NCBI GenBank assembly: GCA_036250195.1
Contig: JAVHZZ010000011.1
Location: 283,001 to 347,000 of the forward strand
DNA: 64,000 bases
Direction of reading: 5' to 3'
Origin: Mixophyes australis
Lineage: Eukaryota; Chordata; Amphibia; Anura; Limnodynastidae
The notes below the pieces were generated by a model. The model ran no database searches. It had not been told where the DNA came from and worked only from the letters and a program-made list of their open reading frames with translations. The position numbers and the translations under genes were made by a program. Shown here piece by piece: positions 24,592-62,466 of this stretch. Position 1 is the stretch's first letter. Every line of letters starts with the position of its first letter.

Positions 24592-25440
24592 TTGTGATGT
24601 GGGGAAGTGGCTTGTTTGGTACCTTTCTTTGGGAATGTGTATTCTGGACTGTCTGAAGAGGGGTCCCATGCGAATTAGATCTTTTGATGTGTGAAGGTCC
24701 AACATTGAAGGCAGGAACTTTTAATTAAGACTGGCTCCTAGATTCTCTGTATCTGAAAACCAGATGCAGGACATCACAGAATCTGTAGAATTTCATAGAT
24801 AAGTGTAAATATTGTTGAATTTGCGCTGCATGTAAATCCATGATTGTGTAAACACATTGTATGCCGATTCTAAAAATGGCCCATGTCCAAATCAGTATAA
24901 AAAGCACTGTCTTGTACACCGAAATGTTCTTCTTGTTTCATTTGACCTGATCACTGGTACCTTCAACCAGTGTAAGAGCAAATAAACATCACCTGCTTCA
25001 AAGACCTGCTTGAAAACATCTTCAATATTGCTGTATTTCTGTGACCTGCAGATTAGACCCTAAATCTAATCTGTTCTCCAGCTGTTTCTGAGGTTGGACC
25101 CAGCTTTTCCGGTACCACCGCTCTGCCTGCTACCCTGCAGCTCTGGTCAGTCTGATAGGCCAGGGGGGATCCATCCACAGCACCCCTGATCCATAGTAAG
25201 AGGTCAGGAGTACCAGCCCAGGTACGCCAGTAACGGGGTACACACGGAGCGTCAGTTACTCAGAAAAAACCTGGTACTGGATACCAGTAAGGAGTCCAGT
25301 AGTGGCAGCATTTGTAAGCCCCCCCTACTGCGGCAAGAATCCGCATTTGGGATAACAAAAGGGAACGGTTGCAAAGTAAGCCCAGCCGGTTTCCAGCAAC
25401 AACAGTCAGGGTGGCATAGGCGGTCCATCCTGTCCCAAGA
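24592..25440 (+). mobile_element. LTR-like repeat (TGTGAC family), partial copy A
   Basis: Plus-strand copy of a family also found at 40707-48293 (interrupted), 49791-50615 and 59136-59937. It carries a TATA-like AGTATAAAAAGCAC near 24894 and an AATAAA near 24980, spaced as in an LTR. It ends CCATCCTGTC. The first 250 bases or so of the family are missing, and the left edge is close to or at the gypsy LTR end at 24591. Confidence 0.75.
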
Positions 25441-28400
25441 ATTTGTCATTTTATAATTATTAAAAAAGTGTTCCATGTGGCTCAGAGTAGGCCATCTTCT
25501 CAATCGTAAATTAAATCCACAACCAGTCAAATCAAACACTTTAATAATAACAGTACAGCAATTAAATGCACAGCATATGAAAACCAATAACATAATGCAC
25601 TGTGTGTTGATTAATGGAAATTTCCCCTATTGTGGACCTTGCCCCCTTTAATTAGGCAATAGACCCTGCCCAGTTAGTTTTGCTGATTAAATACAATCTT
25701 GGACAGTTTATTAAATCTGAACCTAGAGGTGAAGAACTCTTTGCCCATGGAGGGAGTGGGATCATATACAGTCCTCCGTGTCCATAAACCCAGAATTTTC
25801 TGGAAGACAACACAGTGTGGGCCAGATGTATGGAAGACTCCATGTGATCGCTTCTCTCTAAAGACAGAGGGAGAAATGTACTAAAGTGCAGTTTGGATAC
25901 TGGAAACTCAAACCACATACAAAACCGCTAGAAAAGGGCACATTTTTTAAGACAGCTGTGATAGGCGAGATAGCAAACTGTTGTCTCCTTTCTGTTCTGG
26001 AAGGCCAGATAGCGCAAACATTGACTTGTTAATTATCGGGGCAATAATTATTTTTATTAAGGAAGCAATATTTATGCTTTTAGTAAACAATTTTCTAAGG
26101 GGGCAATATTAATATATCATTATATAATTTTATTTGTAATGGAGGGAATAGCTGATGGAATGCCCAATATTTAATTTACAGTGCACATAACTAATAAGTC
26201 AATGTTGTCTCCCTTCTGTTCTGAAAGGCCAGATGCACAGTAGATATTTGAGCAATCTCACCTATCAGGACCAGGTCTAAAATTTCTGCCTTCTTTTCTG
26301 GCCGTTTTGTAAACCGCGGCTTCATACATTCCACAATTTGTACTCTTCCCATGTAAGAAAGTCGGGATGGCGGTTTCAGAACTGGCCTATTCATAACATG
26401 CTGTTCCATGTGCGGTTTCGCCTTTAATTTCACGGTTTACAAATCACATATAAAACTACAAAAAAATCTTTAATATATGTCCCCCAGTCTTTTCCTGCAG
26501 CTATCACTATTAAAAAGATAAAGTTCCACAAGGAGGAGGACAGTTCCTTTAATTTCAGAGTGGATTAAAATTATAATTACTTCTATTATTCATCAGTTCC
26601 AGAAATGATGGAGTTTAAAAAACAAAACAAAAACCATTTCCTGAAGCAGTTCTGAGCTCTCGTTCTTTAGTGCATTTGTTGAACTACAATTCCCAGACAT
26701 TGCTGCATTGTTACACCCAAGCAAGTTTTGATAAGGTTTGGCATGTTGACAGGTTCATTTTAATAAAGGAGGGGGGAAGGGGGGGGAATGTGTTATTTAC
26801 CCTGGGCCACCATTAATCTTCCTAAAATCTGATCCTTAATAGTAGAGGCCCTAAAAGAGCTTCCAGGTAAAATAAAACAACCAAGTCTGCCTAAATGTTC
26901 ATCGTGATCTAACCATAATATTATCACAAGTCCTAAATCTGAACCTAAAACTACCCAAGTCCTAGTAGTATCATTTGTGATACTGTGTGTAAAAGAAAAA
27001 ATATGTTTGCCTTGGTACACTTGATACATTTGGGTTACAGTTGCAAGTTATCCCTCTTGGAAAAGAGCCACGGTGCCTTTTAGTGTAATATTTGCCCTGG
27101 GCCCGCTAATGTCTTAAGCCCCCCTTGCCTGTCTCCCAAACCTCACCTCAAGTTTAAGGGATTTTTTTTTTTATTATTTTTTAACATAACCATGTTTTCA
27201 GGATTTCTGAAGTTGTACATAAATTAATAACTATAAACTGACTGGCAGAGTAATTATCCACAATTGACTACTGTAATGTGATTATATTACAGGGGCATGT
27301 GGTGAGCTAGATACCACTGTACTTTACATAAAGCAGTTTGCACTGTGATTTGGGAACTAAGTGAACATACAATACTGATGTGACCCTTACTGATTTTTAT
27401 GCTTTTATCAAATATTAAACTATAAGCCAAAACAAATTTGTCTATCTATCCACCGACTACTTAAGCAACCAGTGCCAGATCATTGCCTTCTGTTCTTTGT
27501 TGTGTTTGACCTTTTCCTGTCATCTGTCTGACCTTTGACCTTATATGATCCTGTCTTCTGCCCTTTGCTCTCAGCCAGCTTCCTAACACTTCATCTTCTT
27601 CTCTATCTGTGGATTCAGCTATTGCTTTTCTGGTTCCTACTCTGGTTAGTGTCCTTGGCTTGATGCCTCTTTTTCCTGAAAGTCCCCCACCGGCTGCTTC
27701 TATTCCCTTATTCTGCCATAATAAACATTATTGTTGCATCCAACTCTGGTTCCAACCTGTATTCATTACAGTATGTTTTATTGCTAAATAGATTTTGTTT
27801 TTTTCCTAAATCTAATTTTACCTTTAAATCTTACCAGGCTGATTATAAACCTCTAGAGCTGGCTGTCTTGTCTGTCCCTGTTTTATGTACGTCATTTGTC
27901 CCTACTGTACAGCACTGCAGAACACTGTGGCACCTTACAAATCTATGGTAATGATACAAACCCTAATGTAACTTCAGCCTGGCTCCTTCAAATGAAGTAT
28001 ATAATGAATATGGCGTAAGGCAGTTGTCTTTCCTTAAGCCAGCGACTACTCATTTGTTTGTTACTTGTTTCTTTTCTTTTTAACCAAATGCCCCGGACAT
28101 TGCTGGTATGAGAAGCCAAACCCACCAGGTAACCTGGTATAATTGCACTTGTCAGCTATGTTGACTGTAATAGTCGGAGAACTGCATTGCAGCCCGTGTC
28201 ATCCAGCCAGACTTATCTCATACTTCCAGGGGCCTCTAAGTGTGTCACTAAACTAGAGACAAATCTGATTATTAGGCAATCCTTTCAAATAATAAGATCA
28301 ACCATTCACTACCTGCAAATCACTAGTTACAGATAACCCATATTAAAAAACCCACATACGTAACATGTATAGAGCCGACGTGAGAAAGGTTACTGATGCG

Positions 28401-28988
28401 GTTACAAAATATTTCATTTAACTTGACACATTTGGTTATGAATGGTACCATGCTCTAATACATATATGGCATTTATTCTCTAGGAAGGTGAACCAGTAAT
28501 TGGGTAGCTAGTGTTTTGGGGCCTGTTCAGGTTAAGCAGGCTGGGGAGTCTTGTCCCACTAGACCATTTATAGAACTATTTAACATCTGCAAAATCAGCA
28601 ACAGCGTTAACTACTACAATACTCAAAAATAAATCATTTATCATTATTTAGACAAGTTAGGAGGCAGGAAGTACAAGAAGATGTAAGACGTGTATAACAA
28701 CTATTTTGCGGGTAAAGGTAAATATTCTGAAACCCATTGCAGATCTGCCTTCGTGTATCACAGTTTAGAAAAGGAAACAACATCACCCCCTTGTTTATAC
28801 AGTTACCTGGTGAGTATGTGAGAAATATTGCCGTAGTGAATAAATATTTTGCTGGAGTAAGGACCTTAGTTTTACAGTTTCTGAAAATGTATTAATCTAT
28901 AGAGGTGATTTATGTGGTGTACTTCATAACCATGCTGGTTACCCACACAAAATATCTGAAGGGTAAGTGCCATACACAGAAATGTATT
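25441..28988. other. Intergenic sequence without recognised gene
   Basis: No domain-like frame. Fragments of short repeats are seen: TTTCTGTTCTGGAAGGCCAG at 25992 and a related copy near 26215, and transposon-like text near 26780-27120. JAM3 on the minus strand ends at higher coordinates, so part of 28470-28988 could be its 3' UTR. Confidence 0.4.
28472..28477 (-). terminator. JAM3: Candidate JAM3 polyadenylation signal
   Basis: AATAAA on the minus strand, about 2.26 kb after the JAM3 stop. Mammalian JAM3 has a 3' UTR of a few kilobases, so the distance is plausible. No cleavage site evidence is available, and other AT-rich hexamers exist. Confidence 0.2.
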
Positions 28989-29180
28989 CTGAGGGGGAGA
29001 TTCCATTATCCGCGATGTTCCTCAGAGCATTGCAGCCGCGGTATTTTTACAAAAAATCTTCGCTGATTTTTCCTCGAGCCCCATAGAGGTGCTAGGAAAA
29101 AAATCAGTAGAGACCTTACTGTAGTAATGGTAAAAATGCGCAGCCGCGATGTTCTGAGGAACATTAAATCTCGCCCTGAG
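28989..29180. mobile_element. MITE-like inverted-repeat element, about 190 bp
   Basis: The left end CTGAGGGGGAGATT pairs with the right end AATCTCGCCCTGAG. Inner segments pair as well (GATGTTCCTCAGA with TCTGAGGAACAT, out of register). No clear target duplication. Confidence 0.6.
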
Positions 29181-29557
29181 CATGACAGAGTATTGGCATC
29201 TACACTCGGAATAAACAGAGCTTATTACTTTTAATGTTTGAGCAAATAAGTGTCAAACAGCAATGTCGCAGGGTTTGGTATTACTGTAATTAAACAGATA
29301 TAGCAAAAGCTCTATAAAATGACTGATGGTAAAATGCACAAATTGCTTTAGTTTACGCCAACTTTTGTTCTTTTGATAATATTGGTCTTAAAAGTGACCT
29401 CGAGTTTTGTGACTACAGAGAAAGAAATGTTAGTCATTTTATATAGCACCTCACTCCCAACTGCCTTATATTAGGGCTCACACTGTTCTTTTTATAACAA
29501 AATTAAATGCTATTTAAAATTCCATATAGTGATGAAAAATGTCAGTTTAAGACAATG

Positions 29558-29731
29558 GGGTATATTTACTAAACTGCAGGTTTGAAAAAGTGGCGATGTT
29601 GCCTATAGCAACCAATCAGATTCTAGTTGCTATTTTGTAGAATGCACTAAATAAATGACAGCTAGAATCTGATTGGTTGCTATAGGCAACATCTCCACTT
29701 TTTCAAACCCGCAGTTTAGTAAATCTAGCCC
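29558..29731. mobile_element. Hairpin MITE, about 174 bp
   Basis: Arms of about 69 bases (29558-29626 and 29662-29731) are near-perfect reverse complements. They read GGGTATATTTACTAAACTGC at one end and GCAGTTTAGTAAATCTAGCC at the other. The loop of about 35 bases is unpaired. This is a typical non-autonomous DNA transposon foldback. Confidence 0.85.
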
Positions 29732-30735
29732 AAGTCTCTTTCATAAAAACAATCATTGTGTGGTAAATTCTTGGCTCACTGGTTCTTAATCAGTGAAATG
29801 GTGAAAACAATATGACTTAAATATTCTTGGTGTGTAAAAAGTGATTTTGGCTCTGAAAATTACTTTCCTTCTAACCCTATTGCTACCAAAATGCTTTGTG
29901 TTTATAATAAATTCTGCATTCTCCCCCTCTGTACTTGCAGACATTTGTTCTGTCCAGATACTGCACTAATGCAAGACTTACACGTATAAAAATAATATGA
30001 ACATATCAGGACCAGCTTGTTGTCACGGAGAATAATCATCAATATATTACAGGGACATATAATAACACACTATTATCACAACTGCTCTACATACGACCCA
30101 CAGCCACTATAGTAGTGAAATAGATCATCATATATCATCAGAGACTGGAGGAACAGAAAACTAATTAGAAAACTATTTACATTTAAATAGAAATCTCTCC
30201 TCTCCTAAGTAGTCAAAAGAAATCGCCTCCAACCCATTTTGTGCCTGAGAGTCAGCAATGACTTGTGCCCTTTCTGCTCAAAGGGGAATAATAAAACAAG
30301 AATTAGAAAAGTTTAAAGATATTTTTTAAGTAGGAGCTTTGTGTGCTTTGGTGGTTGGTTTAAGGAAATAAAAATCAGTTCTGGTTAAAATGTTCCTTGA
30401 AATATCTGTATCAAAAACAAAAAGAGAAAAAAAATGAGGTCTCATTTCTGACAGGATAAGGTTTTCTGTAAGAGCAAAAATAAAACTTGTATTTGGCAGT
30501 GATCTTATTAATACTGTAAATTGGGTGCAGATTTGAGTCCCCTTAAACAACAGTTCCACATTAACATCCAGCCACAAGGGTTCATCTTGTGTCTATCACG
30601 AGCTGTCTGTGTTCCAAAGAACGATGGACTGTTTATACTTTGGCAAAACTTAAAGGATCCATACGAATGTGTGGTCTTCACCCTTTGGAGTGCAAGTATT
30701 TTGGGGGGACAATTTCTCCAAGTTTATACAATTTT
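29732..30735 (-). other. Presumed JAM3 3' untranslated region
   Basis: Directly after the JAM3 stop on the minus strand. AT-rich, with no other gene. The extent is unknown; the candidate poly(A) signal is at 28472-28477, which would place two MITEs inside the 3' UTR. Confidence 0.4.
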
Positions 30736-57181
<26,446 letters not shown>

Positions 57182-58744
57182 CTGCAATCAGAGAACCAGG
57201 TTTATTTTACAGGGAAACATTCGTTGTGTACAATTATATCATTTAACACTGCAAATTGTTTCATTTGCATACTATGATGCGATCTATGTAGAGAACATTG
57301 CAATAGACGAGTTACTGTCACACAAGCAGGTTATAAATAAATAGAAGGTAACTTCTGAAGATGGTCAACATTCTTACACAACATATTAATAGGCTGCTTT
57401 CCGGTAACGGGAGGAAAGTCTTGCTACAACAGCACCCAAACTTACTAATATTCTTAAAAATAAATTCTGTCCCAAATTACAAAATTCAACCTGATCCAGC
57501 AAGCTTCCTTGCCTGGGTGATCTATCTTCCTGTAGTCTAGTGGGCCTCCCAATATCTGGAGTGTAACTCGCCCTCTCTCTGGCGGCATGTTGTCAGTGAT
57601 CAGCAGGAGGTATCAGGCTGCTCTCCTCGCACCTGCTGACCCTACCAGAGGGTGCCAACGAGCAGCAGAAGGCGTGCATCAGACACCAAGGACAATTCCC
57701 TGATGATGTCACTCAGGTTTCCAGCAGAGATTGAAGGGATATATTGTTTACTATGCATAATGTCCTACGTAGAACCATAACCATAACCTCTCATTATGGT
57801 TCCTCGTCATTAAAAATGAAAATCAAAAGGCGCCATACAGTTGGATGCTCGTACAGCTTTGTAGAGGTTAGGCATCAGGGGATGTGAATTGGCTACATGT
57901 CGGCTGACTAGCTCCTCTGACACAAGTCGCACACTGAACACATTCACTGCCTTTGCTGGAAAAAGATTGAGAACTTTAAGGTTAATTTACTTGTTTAGGA
58001 CTAATTTTAATGCAGTGATCGAAAACAGACAGCAGTGAGATGGCAATAAAGTGTCAGTTCTTGGGACTCTTCCTTTTCCAAACAAACCACCAGAATCAGC
58101 TCTTTGAGACAGATTTCCAGCAACACACATGGAAATAGGATTGATGCAAATCCCGGCCCACATACTGTGTTTTAGTGGAATTTATTGTTTACAATTTATT
58201 TAATTGCAATTTTAAATCGACAAACATATTTTTGCCCATTTTTGGTAGATTTTCTGTACGGTGTCAGATGATATAAAGAAAGCAATCCAAGATTTTTTTG
58301 GAATATAAGTTATCTGAATAAAAAAAAACAAAATAAGGTTTGATTTGTGTGGGTACAGAACAGAAACATGATCAGCAACCAAGGGGTTTACATAATGAGG
58401 AAAAAGAGTGAAGAAAGCAATGCTTCTACTGTACATCATGTGAGTTGCACGCTAAGGAAACATGGGCTGTACACACTATACAGAGCCACAGTACAGTGGC
58501 TGCTAATACATATAGACTAAGAACAGATACTGAGAATTACATTCAGGACACAGAAGAGAAGGTATACTGTGTTGTTGTCTATACATACAGAATAAAAACA
58601 GATTCTAAGAATTACACCCACACATAGAAGGGCTATAGTACTGTGCTATTATCTATACATACAAAGAACAGATATTGAGAAATGCATCCAGAATAATGTA
58701 GAGTCGCGGTACCATCCAATTATCTATATATATTTATACACTAT
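57182..58744. other. JAM3 intron 1 (part), no gene recognised
   Basis: Upstream of exon 2 in gene orientation. I searched the minus strand for a signal-peptide exon ending in a phase-1 donor and found none convincing. Confidence 0.5.
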
Positions 58745-59135
58745 TGTGACACGATGGACCGCCTATTCCACCCTGTCTGTTGTTGCTGGGAACCGGCTGG
58801 GCTTACTCTGCCACCGTCCCCTTTCGTTATTCCGAATACGCCCCTCCTGCCGCAGTGGGAGGAGCCTCCTGCCACATTTGGACTCCTTTATGGCGCCCAG
58901 AGCCACGTTCCTTCTGGGTAACTGTCGCTGCTAGTGTACTCCCATGCTGGTACACTTGGGCTGGTTCCCTTGACCACTTACTATGGATCAGGGTGCTGTG
59001 GATGGATCCCCCTGGCCTATCACACTGGCCAGCTGCAGGGTAGCAGGCAGAGCAGTGGTACTGGAGAGCTGGGTCCAACCTCAGAAAGCCGGAGAACGGA
59101 TTAGATTTGGGATCTAATCTGCAGGTCACAGGATT
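58745..59135 (-). mobile_element. LTR-like repeat (TGTGAC family), inverted 3' part
   Basis: Reads TGTGACACGATGGACCGCC, then GGGAACCGGCTGGGCTTAC: the reverse complement of the family's last 390 bases. It abuts a plus-strand copy at 59136. Confidence 0.8.
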
Positions 59136-59937
59136 ACAGCTATTCTGGACTGTCTGAAGAGGGGCCCCATGCTAATTGGATCTTTTGATGTGTGAAGGTC
59201 CAACATTGAAGGCAGGAACTTTTAATTAAGACTGGCTCCTAGATTCTCTGTATCTGAAAACCAGATGCAGGACATCACAGCACCTCTAGAATTTCATAGA
59301 GAAGTGTAAATATTGTTGGCTTTGCAATGCATGTAAATCCATGTTTGAGTAAACACATTGCATCCCGATTCTAAAAATAGTCTGTGTCCAAATCAGTATA
59401 AAAAGCACTGTCTTGTACACTGAAATGTTCTCCTTGTTTCATCTGACCTAATCACTGGTGCTTCAAGCAGTGTGAGAGCAAATAAACATCACTTGCTTCA
59501 AAAGACCTACTTGAAAACATCTTCAATATTGCTGTATTCATGTGACCTACAGATTAGACCCTATATCTAATCCCTTCTCCGGCTGTTTCTGAGGTTTGGA
59601 CCCAGCTTTTCCGGTACCGCTGCTCTGCCTTCTACCCTGCAGCTCTGGAAAGTGTAATAGGCCACGGAGGATCCATCCACAGCACCCCTGATCCATAGTA
59701 AGAGGTCAGGAGTACCAGCCTAGGTACGCCAGTAATTGGGCACACTTGCAGCGTCAGTTACCCAGAAGAAACCCGGTACTGGACGCTGGTAAGGAGTCCA
59801 ATGGTGGCAGCATTTGTAAGCCTCTCCTACTGCGGAAAGAGGGCGCATTTAAAAAAACGGAACGGTGGCAAAATAAGTCAAGCCGGTTCCCAGCAGCAAC
59901 AGACAGGGTGGCATAGGCGGTCCATCCTGTCACACAG
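59136..59937 (+). mobile_element. LTR-like repeat (TGTGAC family), copy D
   Basis: Plus orientation from CTATTCTGGACTGTCTGAAG, with the TATA-like AGTATAAAAAGCAC and AGCAAATAAACATC, to CCATCCTGTCACA. By eye it is about 90 percent alike to 24641-25440. Confidence 0.8.
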
Positions 59938-60300
59938 GGTTACTGTGGAAAGTACCACTGGCCTATCACACTGGCCAGAGCTGCAGGTAGCGACAAAGCG
60001 TTAGTACTGGAAAGCTGGGTCCAAACCTCAGAACATCCAGACAACGGATTATATTTGGGTCTAATCTGTAGATTACAGGAAATACAGCAGGGAAGAAATT
60101 GTCCAGGCAGGATCTTGAAGCAAGTGATGTTTATTAGCTCAAGTGTCCTGAAAAGGACAGTTCACACTGGTTTAAAGATAAGAGTGATCCAGAAGGAACA
60201 AGAAACATTTCAATGCAAACCAGTGCTCATTTTACACAATTTTTGGAGACTAGCTCGGCAGGAGGTAATTCGTCCTTCTGTCCTTTTAACCAATCTGGAC
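59938..60300 (-). mobile_element. LTR-like repeat (TGTGAC family), inverted, diverged fragment
   Basis: CTGGCCTATCACACTGGCCA, then GAAAGCTGGGTCCAAACCTC and TTTATTAGCTCAAGTGTCC, correspond in reverse to 41240-41440. It is an older subfamily with no terminal sequence. Confidence 0.65.
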
Positions 60301-61054
60301 TGATTCATGCAGCCTGCACATGAATCAGCCCAGAGAGGTTAACACCTTTTTACATAGAGGCTAGTGGCAGAGGGGAGTATACATCACCCCCTGACCATGA
60401 GCTGCCAGGGAGAGGGGGGCACAGGCCACTCTCCTCCTCTGGTGTGGTTCTGTCTGAGGCTGGAGATCTATCTTTTAAATCACCTGCCTAAACTGACTTT
60501 CAGGGACTCCGTTCTGGGGGTTTGGCTCTCCCCCCTGGCCAAAAATAGAACCAGAGGGAGAGGGACCAGCTCCCAGGGCAGCAGCCCCTGCCTGTCGCTA
60601 GCTGAAGCTCTTTGAGCTCCGGCAAGTGACTTGGCTTCCTGGGACCCTCAGGAGGCTCTGCACCTCCTGGATCTATTTGGTTCCAGGAGGCTGGTGTGGA
60701 AGTCCCTCCGGCAGCCACTAAAGCTGGCGGCCAGGGGGGTGAAGGCTCCAGGGTTAGCCTAGATTCACACCCCCCCCCCCCCCCTGCTGGCACCACATTG
60801 CTCCGACCCCCGAACAGGCACCAGAGCTGCAGCAGAGCCCCACTGGACCACAAGGGAGCAGGTAGGCACACTTTATTTCAATGCAAGTATTTAATATACC
60901 TTTACACATATACATTCACTTTATATACATTTTCCATTAGAAATACACAGTTACACTGTTTTACACTCCTGGCACTATGCGCCGGTTCTCCACATGCGCT
61001 GCAGCGCCTACACACATACATTTATTTATTTAAAAACCCTATCTATACATTTAT
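60301..61054. other. JAM3 intron 1 (part), no recognised gene
   Basis: GC-richer stretch with a C run at 60770-60784. Open frames on both strands have no family resemblance that I recognise. Confidence 0.4.
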
Positions 61055-61312
61055 ACACTCCCTGGCACCGGGGTTTAACCCCTTCATTGCTGTGTTGCTG
61101 GGAGAGTAATTCCCGGCGCCGCAGCCATGAAGGGGTTAAACCCCAGCTCTAGGCGCGCACACTGCACCATACATTTTTATTTACAAAAAAACAAACACTA
61201 AACACATTTGTTTCGCCTAGCGCCGGGGCTTTAACCCCTCCGTTGTCGGGTATTAACCCTCCAGGTGCAGGAGTCCATTTAAAGATGGCCATGGCCGGTA
61301 CTCGGGAGAGAT
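61055..61312. repeat. Palindromic repeat element, uninterrupted inverted copy
   Basis: Inverted relative to 51060-51132 plus 55376-55600. It contains the complete junction GGGTATTAACCCTCC, the reverse complement of GGAGGGTTAATACCC, with no LINE. It also has the GGGTTTAACCCCTTCAT / ATGAAGGGGTTAAACCC inner palindrome at 61070-61145. Confidence 0.85.
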
Positions 61313-61333
61313 ATATATATATATATATATATC

Positions 61334-61583
61334 TCTACAATATCAAACAGACAGGGGCGCTTCCATGGTGTATTAACCAAGTTTCATCACAAGTCCTTGT
61401 GATGAAACGCGTAGAGGGGATGGTGGACACATTTTAAGAGCTATACTGAGCTGATGCCTGACGTTTTTATGATCAATGCTTGAAAACTTTTATATTCTGG
61501 TACGTGCATTTTACTGTTTTGAATAAAACATTTTACTTGGTTAATACACCATGGAAGCGCCCCTGTCTGTTTGATATTGTAGA
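61334..61583. mobile_element. 250-bp element with perfect 49-bp terminal inverted repeats
   Basis: 61334-61382 and 61535-61583 are exact reverse complements by eye, starting TCTACAATATCAAACAGACA. The interior of about 150 bp includes GATGAAACGCGTAGAGG and an AATAAA. It sits directly after a (TA)n tract. The family is not known to me. Confidence 0.9.
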
Positions 61584-61732
61584 ATTGTTGCTGTTCCCCC
61601 GTGGAGACCGGGTGGGAGAAGGGAAGGACGCGTAGAATATACTCTACTGGTGTTTGAATTATCGTGGAATACAAGATCTATTATCAGCACGTGGAAGAAC
61701 TAAATTGACTTTTTAACTGTGCGCACCGATTG

Positions 61733-61764
<32 letters not shown>

Positions 61765-62294
61765 CACACGTTCTTTGCCGGCTGCTCCAGGCCTGTGTGG
61801 CTGAATAATGACAGCACTGTAATAAGGAATGATGTCATGTGGCGTTTCATCTTGAGTGGTACCAGCCGGCAGAAGAGAGATAGGGAGACCTGGGGGATAG
61901 GAGGGGGGATTCCTGTCTCCCTGCAGCTGTCTACTCTTCTGGTTTACCAATAAGAAGCAGAATTCCTTCTCTGTCAGAGGTATTATTCTGCAGGGTGCTG
62001 GAATCCTGGACACCAAGAAGAATTAATGAACACATTCACATGGATAAATGTCAGGCTGTCTCCCAGAGAGTGGAGATCCAAGTCGTATGGTCATCTAAAG
62101 TTCTTCAAACGCTTACAGACTGCACAATAACAAGAACTGGCAGTGTAAAATATTCACAGTTAATTTGGAGCCTGTAAGGATGCTATAACCAGTTAACTCC
62201 ATTCCATTTTACAAATCCTAAGTACTAATTGTAATTTATTAAGTAAAATCCCTCTAGTCAGCATAGATTGACAAATAATATTGTTACACTTCTT
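61584..62294. other. No recognised gene
   Basis: Includes a (TA)n tract at 61738-61764. Otherwise no supported feature. Confidence 0.5.
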
Positions 62295-62458
62295 CAGAGC
62301 CTTAACTTAAAGTTTTAGTGCCTGGGGCAAAAAAGAAATACGCCCCCCCAGCCCTTAATTTTAGCCAAATGAACCTAAAATATTCATAAACTGCGCCCCC
62401 CCTTCAACGTTGCGAACTGGGCGGTCGCCCCCATCACACAGCCCTAGTTACGGCCCTG
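62295..62458. mobile_element. 164-bp hAT MITE with exact 8-bp target duplication
   Basis: Ends CAGAGCCTTAACT and AGTTACGGCCCTG (the reverse of CAGGGCCGTAACT), 11 of 13 matching. CACTTCTT flanks both sides (62287-62294 and 62459-62466). Size, ends and duplication all fit a non-autonomous hAT element. Confidence 0.92.
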
Positions 62459-62466
62459 CACTTCTT

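Noticed and set aside
26793..27029. 78-codon minus-strand frame
   Set aside because: No recognisable domain; the flanking text looks like an old DNA transposon.
30215..30290. Alternative last JAM3 exon (reading GHKSLL) on the minus strand
   Set aside because: The true last exon with GDFRHKSSFVI and a stop was found at 30736-30771.
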